Origin: Cycas panzhihuaensis
Taxonomy: Eukaryota; Cycadophyta
Assembly: GCA_023213395.1 (NCBI GenBank)
Contig: CM041465.1
Location: 202,871,741-202,935,740, forward strand
Length of the DNA: 64,000 nucleotides
Direction: 5' to 3'
Below are positions 1 to 12,589 of this stretch, in pieces. The notes under the pieces are model-generated. The model searched no databases and was not told the DNA's origin. It saw only the letters and a list, made by a program, of their open reading frames with translations. The position numbers and the translations under genes are program-made. The first letter of the stretch is position 1. The number at the start of each line of letters is the position of its first letter.

Positions 1-189
1 AATAGTCTTCCTCGGTCCTTCTCCTTTTATATGTGGTTTATTTTCAGAGTTATATTTTTTTTAACTTCTTTTATTGGGGGGAAAACCTTTATTTCATGGC
101 TCAAATTTTGAATCTAAGAAATCATGATTATCTTTAATTTTGGTTTTACCCTTATCATGAGGTCCTTTCTTAGTGTGGTCAGGTAATTA

Positions 190-960
190 GTCCTTATGAA
201 TTAATTAATCTTGATTAGGCTTAGAAGTGGGTTTATCATTAGGTTGGCCACGCCTAAGAATTTCTTTAAGTTTATTACATTGTTCATGATCATGAGTATC
301 TATTTGATGATAAGTACACCAACATTAGGTGATTGAGCTTTCTTTTGCTCAACAAATTGTATGACCTTAACTTCCTTTTTAATTTATAGATTAGAATTTG
401 GGTCTATCTGAAGCTTTTTATTAATCAATCTTTCTAGTGCTTGAATAATAGAAGTAAAATGATCAGATGTATAATCTCCTTAAGGAATTTTAACTTCTAA
501 TGATGGGGCAAGCTTATCTTTGGGAGTGGATGGTTAAGAAAGTTTCTTAATTGTTGCCTAGATTTTGAAAGTTTTAAAATCAAGACATTTTTCAATCATA
601 TCTTTGTAAGATGTTGGCATTAATTTTAAGACCTGAAGGTGGATTTGGGGTCTTAAGGCATTGGTAAATAGGTTACACATCAAGTTATCATCTAGAGGGG
701 CTTATGAAACATGGACTAAGTCTTGAAAATGATGGATGAAATCTCATGAAGATTCTTCAATCCCTTGTTTAATAGATAATAGAGATTTAATTCCTATATT
801 AAAGGGACAAGCAACATCAAAGTAACCAATGAAGGTATCTACTAATTATTGGAAAGAATAAATGGACACAGGCTTAGGTTGATAAAACCACTTTAGGGTA
901 TTGCCTTGAAGGGTTTTAGGAAAGAGTTGTATCATGATGTAGAAATAAAGTATTGCAAAG
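190..960 (-). pseudogene. Ty3/gypsy gag remnant, C-terminal part
   Basis: Read on the minus strand this stretch is a decayed retrotransposon capsid gene. Near 870-945 it reads QLFPKTLQGNTLKWF, the classic plant Ty3/gypsy capsid core, followed by a match to the usual 'SI-SF--L---F' stretch and 'KQGIEESS'. Around 278-318 lies a knuckle CTYHQIDTHDHEQC (C-x2-H-x4-H-x4-C), the nucleic-acid-binding motif at the C-terminal side of gag. Several in-frame stops and shifts interrupt it, so it cannot make protein. The N-terminal half of the same gag lies at 4020-5300 on the same strand. Nothing of protease or reverse transcriptase is seen to the left, where the window ends. The family call is firm; the exact boundaries are not. 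Confidence 0.72.
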
Positions 961-3900
961 CAAAAGCAACTATCATTTTTATCTTGTAACCTTAAAGACT
1001 TAAAAGAAATAATCGATCATAAAGGTAGAAATGTACCTAGATCAGAATTAGCTCCTTCTTCCTCTCCATATGCAATCAGAAAGAAACCTATAATCAAGTG
1101 ATGTATAATATATGGAGTAATATGATGCAACTTTGCCTTAACTAAAAGAAATATTTTCCACATAAGATCACTCTTAGTTCCTTTTTATGCCACATGCAAG
1201 CAATGTAAAAAAAGGGGGCTAAGAGGAGAAAGAGGATGGTTAGCCTTGGAATGGCTAACCCTCCGGATCTACCATAATCCACACTATCCAAGTACCAAGG
1301 TGATGTAAGAAAAGACCTTGGGAATCAAGCAACAGGTTATGGGTGAAGTTGGATTATTGTCAATGTTGCAAAAGTCGCAAAGAGCAACTTTTGCAACCTC
1401 AACTAAGTCTAACACCAAGAAATGAGTGTGGTACAATATGGGGCTAGAATCCTACTTGTGTAGGGTCTACAAAGCTAAGAGCAATCATAGCAATGGGTTG
1501 CATATGCTACTGCTAGCGATGACTTCCTTTCCAACAGCTCTTTCGAAACTTAAGGGAAGTAGGGAGAAGGAAGAGGTATAGAGAGAAGGGGGCTATCCTT
1601 GAGGAGAAGGCTTATTAGGTATGGAACCCTGTCATTGCTCCTTTCACTCTTTGTAAAAGCCTCTTCCTTGCTACCTCCTTAGAGAAACCAGGGAAGAGCT
1701 AGAAGGAAATAAGAAGCAAGCGAGAAAGGGAGGGTTTGCCTCTAGTTACAATAGGAAAATCAGAGAGAAAAGTGTTAAAAAGGAATGACAAATAACATTT
1801 GTAATATTTTAAAGGAAAGAGAAGTAAAATAAAGCTTAGAAGTACCTGTTAGGGGTAGATCAGGGGTGGATCTACCTAAAGAATAAGAGAAAGAGGCCAC
1901 CCTAATGGGGTTTACAGGTGAAATCCCAAAGGAGCAATAAACTAGTAGAACTTTGGAGTGAGGTGAGAGATCTGAACTTGATGAAGTACTTGGGGAATGT
2001 CCTTCCCTTTGTTGGCCATGGTGTAGGCCTGATGCTATGAATATGGAGCTACAAAGGGCTGGTGGCATGTTGAGAAGTTGATAATGGTAGACTTGGCCTA
2101 TTACAGGGTAATTCTGAAGAGAGTGTTATGTAGAACTTGAGTAAGAGAGCTAAGAAGAAGTGAAATGATGTTGTTTTTAGGTTTTTAAATCCAACCCTAG
2201 CTCAATCAAGTGATTAAGATTTGGCTTGTGCTAAGAATATGTCTTTGCCATGCAGTAATTTTGTAATAAATGCAAAATTAGCCACAACAATTAAAAAAAA
2301 AAAAATGACAGCCGCCCCATGGTAAACTTCATGATACCATGAAGTTTGTAGTGGTACCACAATCTTTATCATGTTATGTAAGAAAAAATAACTAAAGGAA
2401 GTTTAGAAGCTCAGAGAAAAGGGATGCTTCAAGCCTAAGGGGCATGACGCTCTACCTAGGTGGTAGGAGGCAGTCATGGGACCTAAGAGACCTATGCTAG
2501 GTGAAGTACCAGGGGCAAGGGACTCCTAAAAGGTTAATAAACAAGTAAAAAGACACCAACTAGGCCTAAGTGAGGTGCTAGGGGATAAGGTGTGCCAATA
2601 GGAATGTGATTAGGCTATAAGAGCCAATTGGTGCTTAGGGACAATGTGGATATGTGGAGGAGGGTTGTGGAGTACCATGGGATATATATCCCTAGATCGT
2701 CATAGGTTGAAATGGTATAATGTAGCATGATCAAGCAGCAGATGCATAATGATCACTTAATGAACTAGGCAATCATGTAATATAAATAAAATGCTTCAAT
2801 CCACCTCTAGTAGAACTAATGGAGGTGAGGGATAGAAGTTCACCTACACCTACCTAAGTTGACCCATCTGTGTCCATTCATAGTAGTTGAGAAACACCTA
2901 CCATATTCTCTTTCTATTTCTTTTTGACTTGGGGGAAGGTAAGGAAGCCCCTACCTTTCTTCACCAGCACCACTCTGTCACGTCGTTCGTGGTTGGGGGC
3001 AACATGAAAAAAGCAAGAATGACTAGGATAATGCTCCTCTCGGTCACCTAGTCCTGGGTACGCCTCTCGCTTCCCTTAACCCTCTTTCCCTCACTTTCTT
3101 TCTTTCGTCTACATATCACTTAAAGGAAAGGAAAAGAAAAAGAATTAGTGTATTCCATTTGTTCTTAAGTAGCTTATCTACCTATTTGATAAAGTGCATG
3201 TGACAAGGATTGCACTCTTTTACATGTTTATTCATTACATTGTTTGTTCAACTTGTATCTTTTATATATGTCTCACATTATATATCTACCTTGTTATCTC
3301 TCTTTCTTTTATGTTAAAGGATAATGAGAGTGAGGATACATGTGTGAGAGACAAATGAGTGGGAGTTTTATATTATTTTCCTTTTCTTGTTTAGAAAGAA
3401 CTTCCTTGCACATAAGGACACTTTTTCATATGCATAACATCTCCACCACATCACTTTGCATGGCAACCTACTCATAAACTATTAAAACATTTATGTTACT
3501 AACTCATACCCCTAAGACTCTTTTGGGTTTAGTGCCTTAAGGGCATCCCCCTTTCAAGGCCCCATTTTTTTTTTATCTCTTTTCACTCATTGTAGCTAGG
3601 CCACCTTAGTGTGACCTTTAAGTTGGTTTCACACCTGTTGGATTGATCACCCTCTCAATCTTCCATGAGTGCATATTGCCCTTGTTTCCTACCTAGAACC
3701 ACCTCTCCTATCCCCTTCTCATGCAAGGATCTATTCCATCGCCCATCCTTTCCCCTCTCCTTTGGCCATCTACAGGTGGGAGGGACTATCTATCAAGGTT
3801 ACTCAAGAACCCGAGGATATCCCTCATCTCCTTCATCTCCCAATTGAAGTAGAGTTACTTCAAAGGGAGTTTGTGTGCCATTTATGGGTTCTAAACCTAT

Positions 3901-4020
3901 GTTCTGATGCATGGATGCCCTTTGTGGGTGATTCTTTCACTTAACCCATAAGATCCTTATCCTTGAAATCTTTTATCATTTGGTTTGATCTTATCTAAGT
4001 GTGTTTACCACCCCCCACCC
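938..4020. other. About 3 kb block splitting the gag relic, origin unknown
   Basis: The two halves of one minus-strand gag end at about 945 and 4020, so this block looks like an insertion. Both junctions carry a short ATGA-like match (CATGA at 933-937, TATGA near 4026), a possible target duplication, but no clear TG...CA ends or LTR pair could be found. The interior has pyrimidine-rich and purine-rich runs (about 2900-3120), an A-run near 2294 and no open frame with a recognisable domain. Frames at 1775-2068 and 3665-3944 have no recognisable motif. It could be a non-autonomous element, a solo LTR of a long-LTR family, or rearranged DNA. Confidence 0.35.
2324..2347. repeat. 10-bp perfect inverted repeat with 4-base loop
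   Basis: AAACTTCATG is followed by ATAC and then CATGAAGTTT, a perfect 10-bp stem with a 4-base loop. It lies about 20 bases after a run of thirteen A residues. It may be a hairpin left by a small element, but no larger terminal repeats were found around it. Confidence 0.8.
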
Positions 4021-5300
4021 CATAGGTATGATTCCAGTAGGTAATCATTACAAGCAAGGGTAAAAGCTTGAACATGAGCTATAGGATCTTGAAATGATTC
4101 ACTTGTAAACTTAGGTAGTTTGGGAATAAAAGAGGGAAGCGGATAGAGAAGAACCTCTTATGGAAAGGGACTCCTTTTATAATTTATAAAATCCCTAATT
4201 AAAGAAGGTGGTTGAGGTATTATTTGGGTAGGATCTAGAAATCCTATTACTTGGGTATAAGAGGGATGGATTAGATAAAGAGGACAAAATTAAGGTATCT
4301 CAAACCTAGATTAAGGTAGAGAGGTACCATGAGGTATGGATGCCCTTTAGGACATGACACTTGTTTGTTAGTAAAGCACTTGATATGGGGTTGGTCCATA
4401 GCTAAGAGGTTAACTAGGGTAACCTTGTAGATTTGGAGTTAAATATATTATTTGAGTAACAATAGGAGTTAAAAGTATGTAGAGAATGATAAAGGTATTA
4501 GTTGACTTATTAAAGATTGTTGAGGAGGGATGAATATAGATAATTAAGGAATGGATATTCTATTGTTAGGAGATATATATTTGAGTGGTTTGAATAAAGG
4601 GATTATTTTGTGAAGGATGGATTTCTCTTTGAAGATGAATAGACTTAAACAATGGAAGAATACCTAGTTAATGTATAATTCCCTAGCTAAGAGGTATAAA
4701 TAAAGATTATAGACCTACTTAAAGAGTTCCTAACAAAGGATCATATTACTAAGCCATGAAAGGTGCAGTATGAGAATCTTGAATAAGACAACTAGGATCT
4801 AGGTTTGATATAGAGGGTTGAGAGGCCAATATATGATCTCCCCTCTCTTGGGCAGTGTTACGTAAGATAGTCTAATTAGGGGTAATATGGATTGAGGCTA
4901 TCTCAAAGGGATGTGCTAATGAAAAAGGGGGATGTGTAGTAGACACCTCAAGTCCCTTATTATGATATAATAGTCTCTAATATTCTATAAGAGGCATGAA
5001 AGGGGAAATGGTGTTTCCTTCTAAAGAAGCATCTTTGAATAGGTGTAAGGCTTGGTTAATAGGCTCTTCATATAAAAGGGGGTTCTCTTCATATTCAAAT
5101 GGATTATTAATATCCGGGGTCCTAATAAGGGAGTCAAGATTAGTTTTATATCTTTCTTATAATGAAAGGTCAATAAGGAGAAAGGATGTCAATGGGTCTT
5201 CAAGTGGAAGAGCTAGGAGTCTTTGAGATTGTCTAAGATGGGTCTATAAGGGATCCATAAGAGTTCAATTAAAGTTTAAAGGATAAGAGATGTTCAATTT
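4020..5300 (-). pseudogene. Ty3/gypsy gag remnant, N-terminal part
   Basis: On the minus strand the segment near 4035-4135 reads PKLPKFTSESFQDPIAHV, then 'QAFTLACNDYLLES'. This is the region just before the capsid core in plant Ty3/gypsy gag. Further upstream in gene order (about 4490-4700) there is a glutamine/asparagine/proline-rich stretch containing 'QNNPF', typical of the low-complexity gag N-terminus. Stops and shifts are frequent. The natural continuation is the piece at 190-960, so the two are one gag separated by the 938-4020 block. The extent beyond about 4750 is inferred. Confidence 0.6.
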
Positions 5301-7425
5301 ATGTAAAAAGAGTTAGGAATTTTTGGCAACTCCCTAATCTAGTCACTAGGAAATGTATCGAGGTTGGGAGGCTTAGTTGACTAAGTTGACACGAAAGTGA
5401 AAGTTTTAAAGTAACTAAGTATAACTAGGACTTTTGACCCTATTTGAAAAAAATAGGGATGATTTCTCTAGGTTTGAAATTAGAAGGTTTAAGGTACAAG
5501 TTAAAAGGTGTTTGTTTGGTTTTTTTTTTTTTAATATAAAAAATAAAAATAGTTTAAAATTAAAATACAATGAACAAACTAAGATCAAAATCCCCTTTTT
5601 GTTGGAGAGAAGAGAAATCAATTCCTTGTTTGATAAGGGGTGTGTCGAGGGAAGTTTTTCCCTAATCAATCATCTTAAGGCTTCCTGCTTTCTACCCTAA
5701 GTTTCATATCAAAGAGAGGATCCTAGACCTCAAGCCCACCTTTAAAGAAAAAATGCTACATCATTCTACATTAAGGAAAGGGAGGACTCATGAATGCAAG
5801 TATCTAGAAGAGATTAGACGTTGGATTAATGACCCTATTAGGAGTTAACCACTAGGGACTTGCTCACTTGATGATAATCCACCCATGAGTATGGATGGCC
5901 TAGGGATGTCCATGTTGGACTCTAATGGATTCTCATGTTTAGAGATGAAGGAGAATGAGGAAGCCACTCTTAACCTAAAATGTGATGATGGACCACCACT
6001 TTTGGCATTCATAACATGGTTGTAGTTGTAATAACTCCCAAATGAAGGAGAGTCTAATATACCAAGGAGATGAAAGCTTGATCAATTAAATACTTCCTCA
6101 CAACAAGACGTATTTGCTTCTAAGAGAAGGATAGGGTTAATTCATTGGGGGAATCACTACATGATCAATAAAAAAGATCCTAATAAATAGAAGTGGGCCT
6201 ATCTTAGGGGGACCAACAAGCATTCAATCATAAATAAAAATCGATATGCAGTTTTATATTTGCATGAGTAAGCAGTCAAAACATAAAACAAACTAATTTA
6301 AGATTAATGCAACATGAACGCATTCTCTATTATAAGTTAAGTGGTCTTTTATTAATAGATGTAACTCTAAATAGTCTTTATTTTTCTTTTCTTCTTTTAA
6401 AAATAAAATAAAATAAAACCTAAATAAATAAAAAGGATTCTTTTGTTATACTTATAATTATCCTACCTAGGTTTCTTTTTTATCTTTACAAAAAAAAGAA
6501 AGAACTTAAGAAAATTATAAAAGTAAAGGAGAAATAAAAAATGAAGAAGATTACCTGGTGATGTAGCCCTCAATTGCCTTCAAATGGTAACACGTCTTAT
6601 AAGTGGGGATTTAAAAGAGAAAGACAAGTATTCTAACTAATGGAAAGTTAGAAAATCAACCATAAAATGATAGCTTGACAAAAATAAAATTAAAATGAAA
6701 CCATTCAAGATCCTTTTCTTTTTACTATCTTGTAATAAAGATAACAAATATAAAAGGAAAAAAACTTAAACAATATAGAAGTTTACCTAACAAAGATTGC
6801 TTGTAGAAAGAGAAAAGTGTCTCATATTAGTGTCCTTGGCCTATAATATACTCCTAAATCAATCTTTCAATATAGTTGAAAGAAGGAAAGGGATAATGAA
6901 GAAGAAAAGAGGGAGTAATCCTAAGAAGAAAAAGAGAAAGAATAGGAAAAATAGAAGAATATGAAGAGAAAAAGATAATGAAGAAAGCAATTCTTTAGCT
7001 CTAACTCCTTAAAGCTTGCTTAGATCTAGAAGAAATGCAAGATTGAAAGAAAGGATGAAAGCTGTTTAGAACCTAAGTATGTTGTATAATCTCTCTTCAT
7101 CTTTTCCTCAAAATCTCCTCAAGATTGAGCTCTAATATAGACCCATAAGAGAAAATCTAGAATTCTAGACAATATTTGACATTAAATTGATTCAAAGCTA
7201 TGAACTCCTAAGCTTGATTCTCAAGCTCTGTTTTCTTTTTCTTCTTAAGATTGCCTAAAACTATATAAGAGTTCTATATTTATAAAAAGAAATTATGGAC
7301 AAACTAGTAGCAAAATTAGAGGGAGAGGTTTAGTGGGCACCCATAAGAAAGAAATCCCAATGGCAGAAAAAAATAGAAACTCACCATAGATAATTTTTTT
7401 TTGTAGGTCAAAAGATAAAAAATAT
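5300..7425. other. AT-rich stretch, no gene recognised
   Basis: No domain is recognisable on either strand. A long T-run lies at 5518-5532 and A-rich runs lie at 6360-6560. Around 7255-7285 the minus strand has a TATAAATATAG sequence followed by TTATATAG, which could be an LTR promoter or leader of the gag relic to the left, but no primer site or LTR partner was found. The open frames at 5415-5700 are short and low in complexity. Confidence 0.5.
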
Positions 7426-7429
7426 GATA

Positions 7430-7570
7430 AATAGCAAAAAACATGACAAATGCATAAAAATGTGACAATTATGTCATAAGCATGATGAATGTGATGAAAA
7501 ATATGACAAATGGGTAAAAAACACAATGAATGTGGCAAAAAATGTGATGAATGTGTGAAAATTATAATGA
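7430..7570. repeat. Degenerate short tandem repeat (A/T-G, 'atgtgatgaa' type)
   Basis: Successive variants of a roughly 15-20 base unit built on 'aaaaatgtgatgaatg' run through this stretch, with substitutions and small length changes. It has no coding meaning; the overlapping minus-strand frame (7293-7538) is a by-product of the repeat. It marks either replication slippage or the remains of a minisatellite. Confidence 0.65.
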
Positions 7571-7959
7571 ATATTTTTTAAGAAAAAAATAAAGATTTTT
7601 TAGCTAGAATTTAAAATTTTCAAAGGGGAAATTTATTACAAAATAATAATTTAGTTTAAAAATAAGTTAATTAAGTCATTAGAGGGATAATTAAGGAGAA
7701 AATAACATCATAAAGTCAGTAATTACATTGATGAGATGAAAAAATTAGGAGCACTTCAAGTGGGACTTAATTCATTAGACACAATAATAATCTTTCAATC
7801 ATTAGTAATATAAGTTAAGCATGATTTAAACTAGTATGATTTCAAGCTGTCGTAATGCCAAGAAGCCTTTATACTACTATCTAATTAAATAACTAAATAT
7901 CAGCAACAAACAAAAGGTAAAAGACTTAGCCATTATTTAGAGATGGGTATAATTGATTG

Positions 7960-9078
7960 AAATAGCTTCTTATACTCAAAGTAATAAACATTGGTCCATA
8001 GACTCTGGAGTTTTAAATCATATGATAGGCAAGTGATTCTTTAAGAGAAATTATGCAGTTTAAGAAAAGACTACTTAAGTGGTACTTGAATACTATGGAA
8101 GAATCAAAAGGAGATATTTTTCAACAAAGAACGAGATCTTAAAATCATAAGAGGTATTAATCTATTTAGTTAAACATGAAATCTATGAAGAAGTTTGTCA
8201 AAATGTATAATGGATAAAAGCTATGAATAAGGAAATGTTATCTATAAAACAAAATAATACTGAGAAATTAGGTTCTCCTCCTAAAGGTAAACTTATTATG
8301 AAGTGCAAATGGGTTTACAAAATAAAGGAAAAATCTGATGGTATCATTGAAAAGTAAGTCAGATTAGTTATAAAAGAATATAATCATACTACAGGCATTA
8401 ACTATGAATGAACTTTTACTCCAATTGTAAAAATTATAACCATTTAGGCAATTATAGTTATGGCAATATAATATGAATGGGAAATTGTGTAGTTCGATGT
8501 AAAAAGTACATTTTAAATGGCGATTTGGATGAAGAAGTATACATGGAGTAACCATCAAGATACATAAGAAAGAGAGAAGAATATTTAGTCCATAAATTAA
8601 AATAGGCTTTGTATGGCTTAAAGCAAGCACTATGAGCTTAGTATACAAAGCCAAATCATCATCTTACAAGGAAAGGATTTAGCAAGTGTGAGGCTAATCT
8701 AAGTCTTTATGTTAAGGAACAAAAATAAGACTTAATTACCATAATTATTGTATATGTAGATGATATGATTATTACAGGTAATAATTATGAAATAATCAAA
8801 TAGGTGAAAACGTAAATGAAAAATATTTTTTAAATCACTAATATGGGTCCACTTATTACTATCTTGGTATTAAAGTTAATCAAGTAACAAATGCTATTTT
8901 TATTTCATAATCAAATTGTGACAAGAATCTTCTCAAAAGGATCCCTATGCCACACCCATGGAAATAGGATGTGTTTTGGTAGCTAATGAAGATAGTCACT
9001 AGGTGAGTAAGATGCTCTTTAGACAACCAGCTAGAAGTCTCATTTACCCAATAGTAATGAGAATAGATATATCATTTT
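7960..9078 (+). pseudogene. Copia A protease and reverse transcriptase remnant
   Basis: Near 7985-8030 the frame reads WSIDSGVLNHMIG, the retroviral-type aspartic protease motif D-S-G of Copia polyproteins. From about 8200 it reads 'CKWVYKIKEKSDG', 'INYE', 'FDVKSTF', 'NGDLDEEVYME' and 'ALYGLKQA', the ordered landmarks of Copia reverse transcriptase, then VYVDDMIITG near 8750 with the catalytic aspartates present. The integrase domain, normally about 1.2 kb between protease and RT, is absent, so an internal deletion has joined the two. About a dozen stops make it non-functional. The frame ends at the insertion site of element B. Confidence 0.85.
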
Positions 9079-9520
9079 TGTAGAAGAAGGGTAACATGTA
9101 TAATATCAGTAGGATCAAATAATTAACCATATACAGGTGGAAAAAGACATTGCACACATACACATATTTGGTAGGTGGAAAACCCCTTCTGGGGAAGAAA
9201 AAACACCTCTTAAATTTAAAAATTTATTGCTTGAAAAACTTTATACAACAACTTCCATAAGTACCCTCTACATACCAAATTAGGATGGAAACCATCCTTT
9301 AAACGAGCTTATGACAACCTCCTAGATTCCTGGAACTAATTCCTAGAATCTACGAGAGACTATTTAAAGAATGAGAGGTTCGTTGAAATGGGCAATTACT
9401 CATTTTAATGATCTTTACATGATAAATAATAATGAACATAAACTTTATAGAATGAACCTTTACATAACTTAAATTTATATTTAGACATGTGATCAAAAAG
9501 TAACATTACCTTTTCTAACT
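9079..9520 (-). repeat. Element B 3' LTR
   Basis: Left-hand LTR, which is the 3' LTR because the element is read on the minus strand. It begins TGTAGAAGAAGGGTAACATG on the plus strand and aligns end to end with 15601-16042. Its right edge abuts the purine tract (cttcccccttt on the plus strand). Confidence 0.93.
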
Positions 9521-9529
9521 TCCCCCTTT
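9521..9529 (-). promoter_or_regulatory. Element B polypurine tract
   Basis: On the minus strand this reads AAAGGGGGA directly before the 3' LTR, the expected primer for plus-strand DNA synthesis. Confidence 0.85.
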
Positions 9530-9621
9530 AATGTTAACTTTTTGTACAATAAAGAAAATAAAGAAAGTCTTCATCATGTTGATCCCCCTTTGATGGAGAC
9601 TTTATTTATCTTTAACAAATA

Positions 9622-10000
9622 TCACAGGTTTAGAAACTTGACTTCAGTTAATGACTTGGTAAGAATATGAGCAACCTGTAAATTAGTAGAACAATAAGAC
9701 AAATAAATAATATTATCAGTAATAAGATTACGAATAAAATGTTGATGCAATTCTATATGTTTAATTATAGAATGAGCAAATTGATTGGTAGCAATAGCAA
9801 TAGCACCTTGATTATCAACTTTAAGTTCTATATAAGAGTTAGGAAATAAACCAATTTTATTTAAAAGAGATTTGATCCATAGTGCTTCTTTGCTTGCTTC
9901 AATGAGTGCTCGATATTTAATTTCGGTTATTAATAGAGCTAGAACATGCATTTTTTACTAGACCATATGATATGTGAGGAATCTAGAAAAAAAACATAAC
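9622..10000 (-). pseudogene. Element B RNase H, C-terminal part
   Basis: The minus-strand frame 9622-9951 reads 'EAS-KEALWIKSLL', 'VDNQGAIAIATNQFAHS-IKHIELHQHFIR' and ends 'VAHILTKSLTEVKFLNL'. This is the standard C-terminal half of Copia RNase H, including the 'DN--AI' acidic position, the 'K-I-----F-R' stretch and the 'A--LTK-L' tail. RNase H removes template RNA during reverse transcription. It is open for 109 codons but the upstream part of the polyprotein is broken. Confidence 0.9.
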
Positions 10001-11120
10001 CTGTTGTTGACTTACAGTCATTTGAGTCACCTACCCAATCTTAATCAGTATACCCTATTAAAGTTAGAGGATTACTGCAAGAATTATAAGTTAGGCTATA
10101 AAAAAAAGCATTTTCAAGATATCAAAGAATACGTTTAGCAGCTTTACAGTGTGAGTCATATGGTTTTTGTATATAATATGAATATAAAGCAACAACATAA
10201 GATATATCTGGTTGAGTATGCACTAAGCAAATAAGGTTGCCAATAAGCTGCCTATATAAAGTTGGATCACACAAGAGTGTAGAATGATCAGTAGATAATT
10301 TTACTCCTAATTGTGAAGGATTAGAAATCGGTTTAGCATTCTCCATATTAAATCGTTTGATTATGTCTAAAATATATTTTGGTTGAGATATGGTTATTTT
10401 TTAATCATGTTAGTAAATTTATAATTCTAGAAAATAGTGTAGGAGACCTAGATCAATTATTTCAAATTTATTCATCAAGGTTATTTTTAGTTGATGAATG
10501 TTGTTGTTTGAAGATCCTGTGATGATAATATCATCAACATACATGATTAATATGGTAAAATTCTCATTTTCACATTTGAAATAGAGAATCACTGATAGAT
10601 CTATTATATCCAATTTGAATTGGGTAGTCATCAACTTTTATATACCAAGCTTGAGGAACTTGTTTCAATCCATAGATTGATTTCTTTAGTTTACAAACTA
10701 AATTAGGGTTGTCAATAAAACCAGGCAGTTGAGTCATGTAGATTTCTTCATTGAGATCACCATTTAGAAATGTGCTCTTGACATCCATTTGATGAATTTT
10801 TCAAATGAATTTAGTTGTAAGAGCAATAATAGTTTTAATAGTATTCATCTTTGTAATAGGTGTGAAAGTTTCATTATTGTCTATACCATCGATTTGAGAG
10901 AATCTTTTCATAACTAAGCGAGCTTATTTTCAATAACACCTATTGAATTGTATTTGGTTTTATAAACCCATTTATAATCAACTATATTTTTCCTTGGTGG
11001 AAGTGGAACAAGATCCCAAGTTGAATTCTTGTTTAAAGTATCAATTTCAGTTTGTATGGCTTGTTACCATATGAGATTGTTACTTGCTTATTTAAATATT
11101 TTAGGATCATCACTAGCCAT
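10001..11120 (-). pseudogene. Element B reverse transcriptase
   Basis: From high to low coordinates the minus strand gives 'Q-EIDTLNKNSTWDLVPLP' (about 11050), 'YKWVYKTK', 'MDVKSTFLNGDLNEEIYM' (10740-10788), 'SIYGLKQVPQAWY', then IMYVDDIIITG (about 10535) and 'NPSQLGVKL ... LYRQLIGNLICLVHTQPDISY' (10170-10320). The YVDD catalytic box is intact. Stops and shifts split the frame at several points, so the enzyme is dead. Landmarks are complete and in order. Confidence 0.92.
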
Positions 11121-11479
11121 TATTTTAGCCATTAGTGCATAATTAGTTTGTAGTTTCTGAGAACATGTTTTCCTAGTATCTGAAGGATTACCTATATTAG
11201 ATCTAGCATTAGAAAGAGTTTTCTTTGCCCATACAGGCTATTTATTTGTGGATATTTCTGTAGTCATGGGTTAAGATGAAGAACTAGCTTGAGAAGAAGG
11301 ATCTATTACGGCCAGTTTAGAAAGAGTCCAATTTTGGACTTATGTGGATAAGGATTCTATAGCCTAAGGGTCAGCTTGTTTTTCAAAGGAGTCAACCAAA
11401 TAGGTGTTGGTTAATAGATTCTCAATAGGAAGTTCTACATAAGTAGAGGTTGAAGAGGATCCTTCTTTGTCAAATATTA

Positions 11480-12480
11480 CATCACAAAAAATTGAGATTT
11501 TATGCGTGATAGGATTTAGAAGTTTGTAAGCTTTACTTTCTTTGTTATATCCAATGAAGATGTATTTTTGACTTTTAGGATCTAGTTTCTTACATTTTTC
11601 TTTAGGAACATGTCTCCATGCAATACTTCCAAAGATTCTAAGATGTTTAACTGAGGGTTTTCATCCAAACTATTTTTGTTTTGGCGTAACATTTTGTAGA
11701 GATTTACTATGTAAATAATTTAGAAGGTAGTTTGAGTAGGCAATTGCTTCTGCCCATAATTTTAAATCAAGACTCTTTACATATAGCATGCATTGAGTCA
11801 TTTCAACTAGTGTATGATTTTTACATTTAGCAACACCATTTTGTTGTGGAGTGTAAGCAACAGAATGCTGGAATTGAATTCCATATTTCTTACAGAAGGA
11901 AATAAACTTGCCACTTAGGTATTCTTTGGCATTATCAAATCTAAAAATTTTAATTTTTAAGTTTAATTAATTTTTTACAAGTGTTTTAAATTCAGTGAAG
12001 ATATTAAATACCTGATTACAAGTTTTGAGTATGTACACCCAATATTTTCTCAAAAAATCATCAATAAAAGTTATAAAATAATGACAATCAAAATATGAAG
12101 TTACATGGAATGGTCCACATATATCAGAGTGAACAAGTTCAAGTAGAATTTTTTCTCTAAATTAAGTCTAATGTGAAAAGGGATCCATGTGTTACTTACC
12201 TATTACGCAGGTTTTACAGACACCATAAACAGTATTTAGGGTAGGAAGACCATGAACCATATTATGTCTTTTTAGATAATGAAGTTTACCATAACTGGTA
12301 TAGCCAAACCGTGCATGCCATAATTTACTAACTGAGTTAAATTTGACTATAAAGACACAAAAGGACTTTGTTTTAGTATTTTGTAAACTAGCTAAGCTAT
12401 AGGGACCTGTTTTATGATCAACAGGTCTAGAAGAAATAGATTTGAATTTGTTTAATGGTTCTTTAATAATAAATTTATCT
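11480..12480 (-). pseudogene. Element B integrase
   Basis: Minus-strand reading gives the GAG-pre-integrase zinc region ('LWHARFGYTSYGKLHYLK ... VCKTCVIGK', about 12200-12340). The catalytic core follows: 'LVHSDICGPF' (first Asp, about 12130), 'FIDDFLRKYWVYI', then 'RFDNAKEY' (second Asp) and 'HSVAYTPQQNGVAK' (about 11840). The region ends near 11500 with the usual C-terminal 'GYNKESKAY-L' stretch. The first acidic residues are visible; the glutamate that should follow 'QNGVA' reads lysine, so even without stops the active site is damaged. Confidence 0.88.
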
Positions 12481-12589
12481 TTCCAGAATTTGACAACAAG
12501 GTCTTTCTAGTAGATTTAGTAAATAGAAAGATGATTTTTTAACAAACCAGACATGTAGAATACATCTTTGATTGAACTATCTTTAAGAG

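Noticed and set aside
1775-2068. 97-codon minus-strand open frame
   Set aside because: Serine/leucine-rich with no motif, in a purine-rich stretch; fits chance reading of the opposite strand.
3665-3944. Two overlapping plus-strand frames of 60 and 91 codons
   Set aside because: No recognised domain, no upstream or downstream gene structure, and they overlap each other in different frames.
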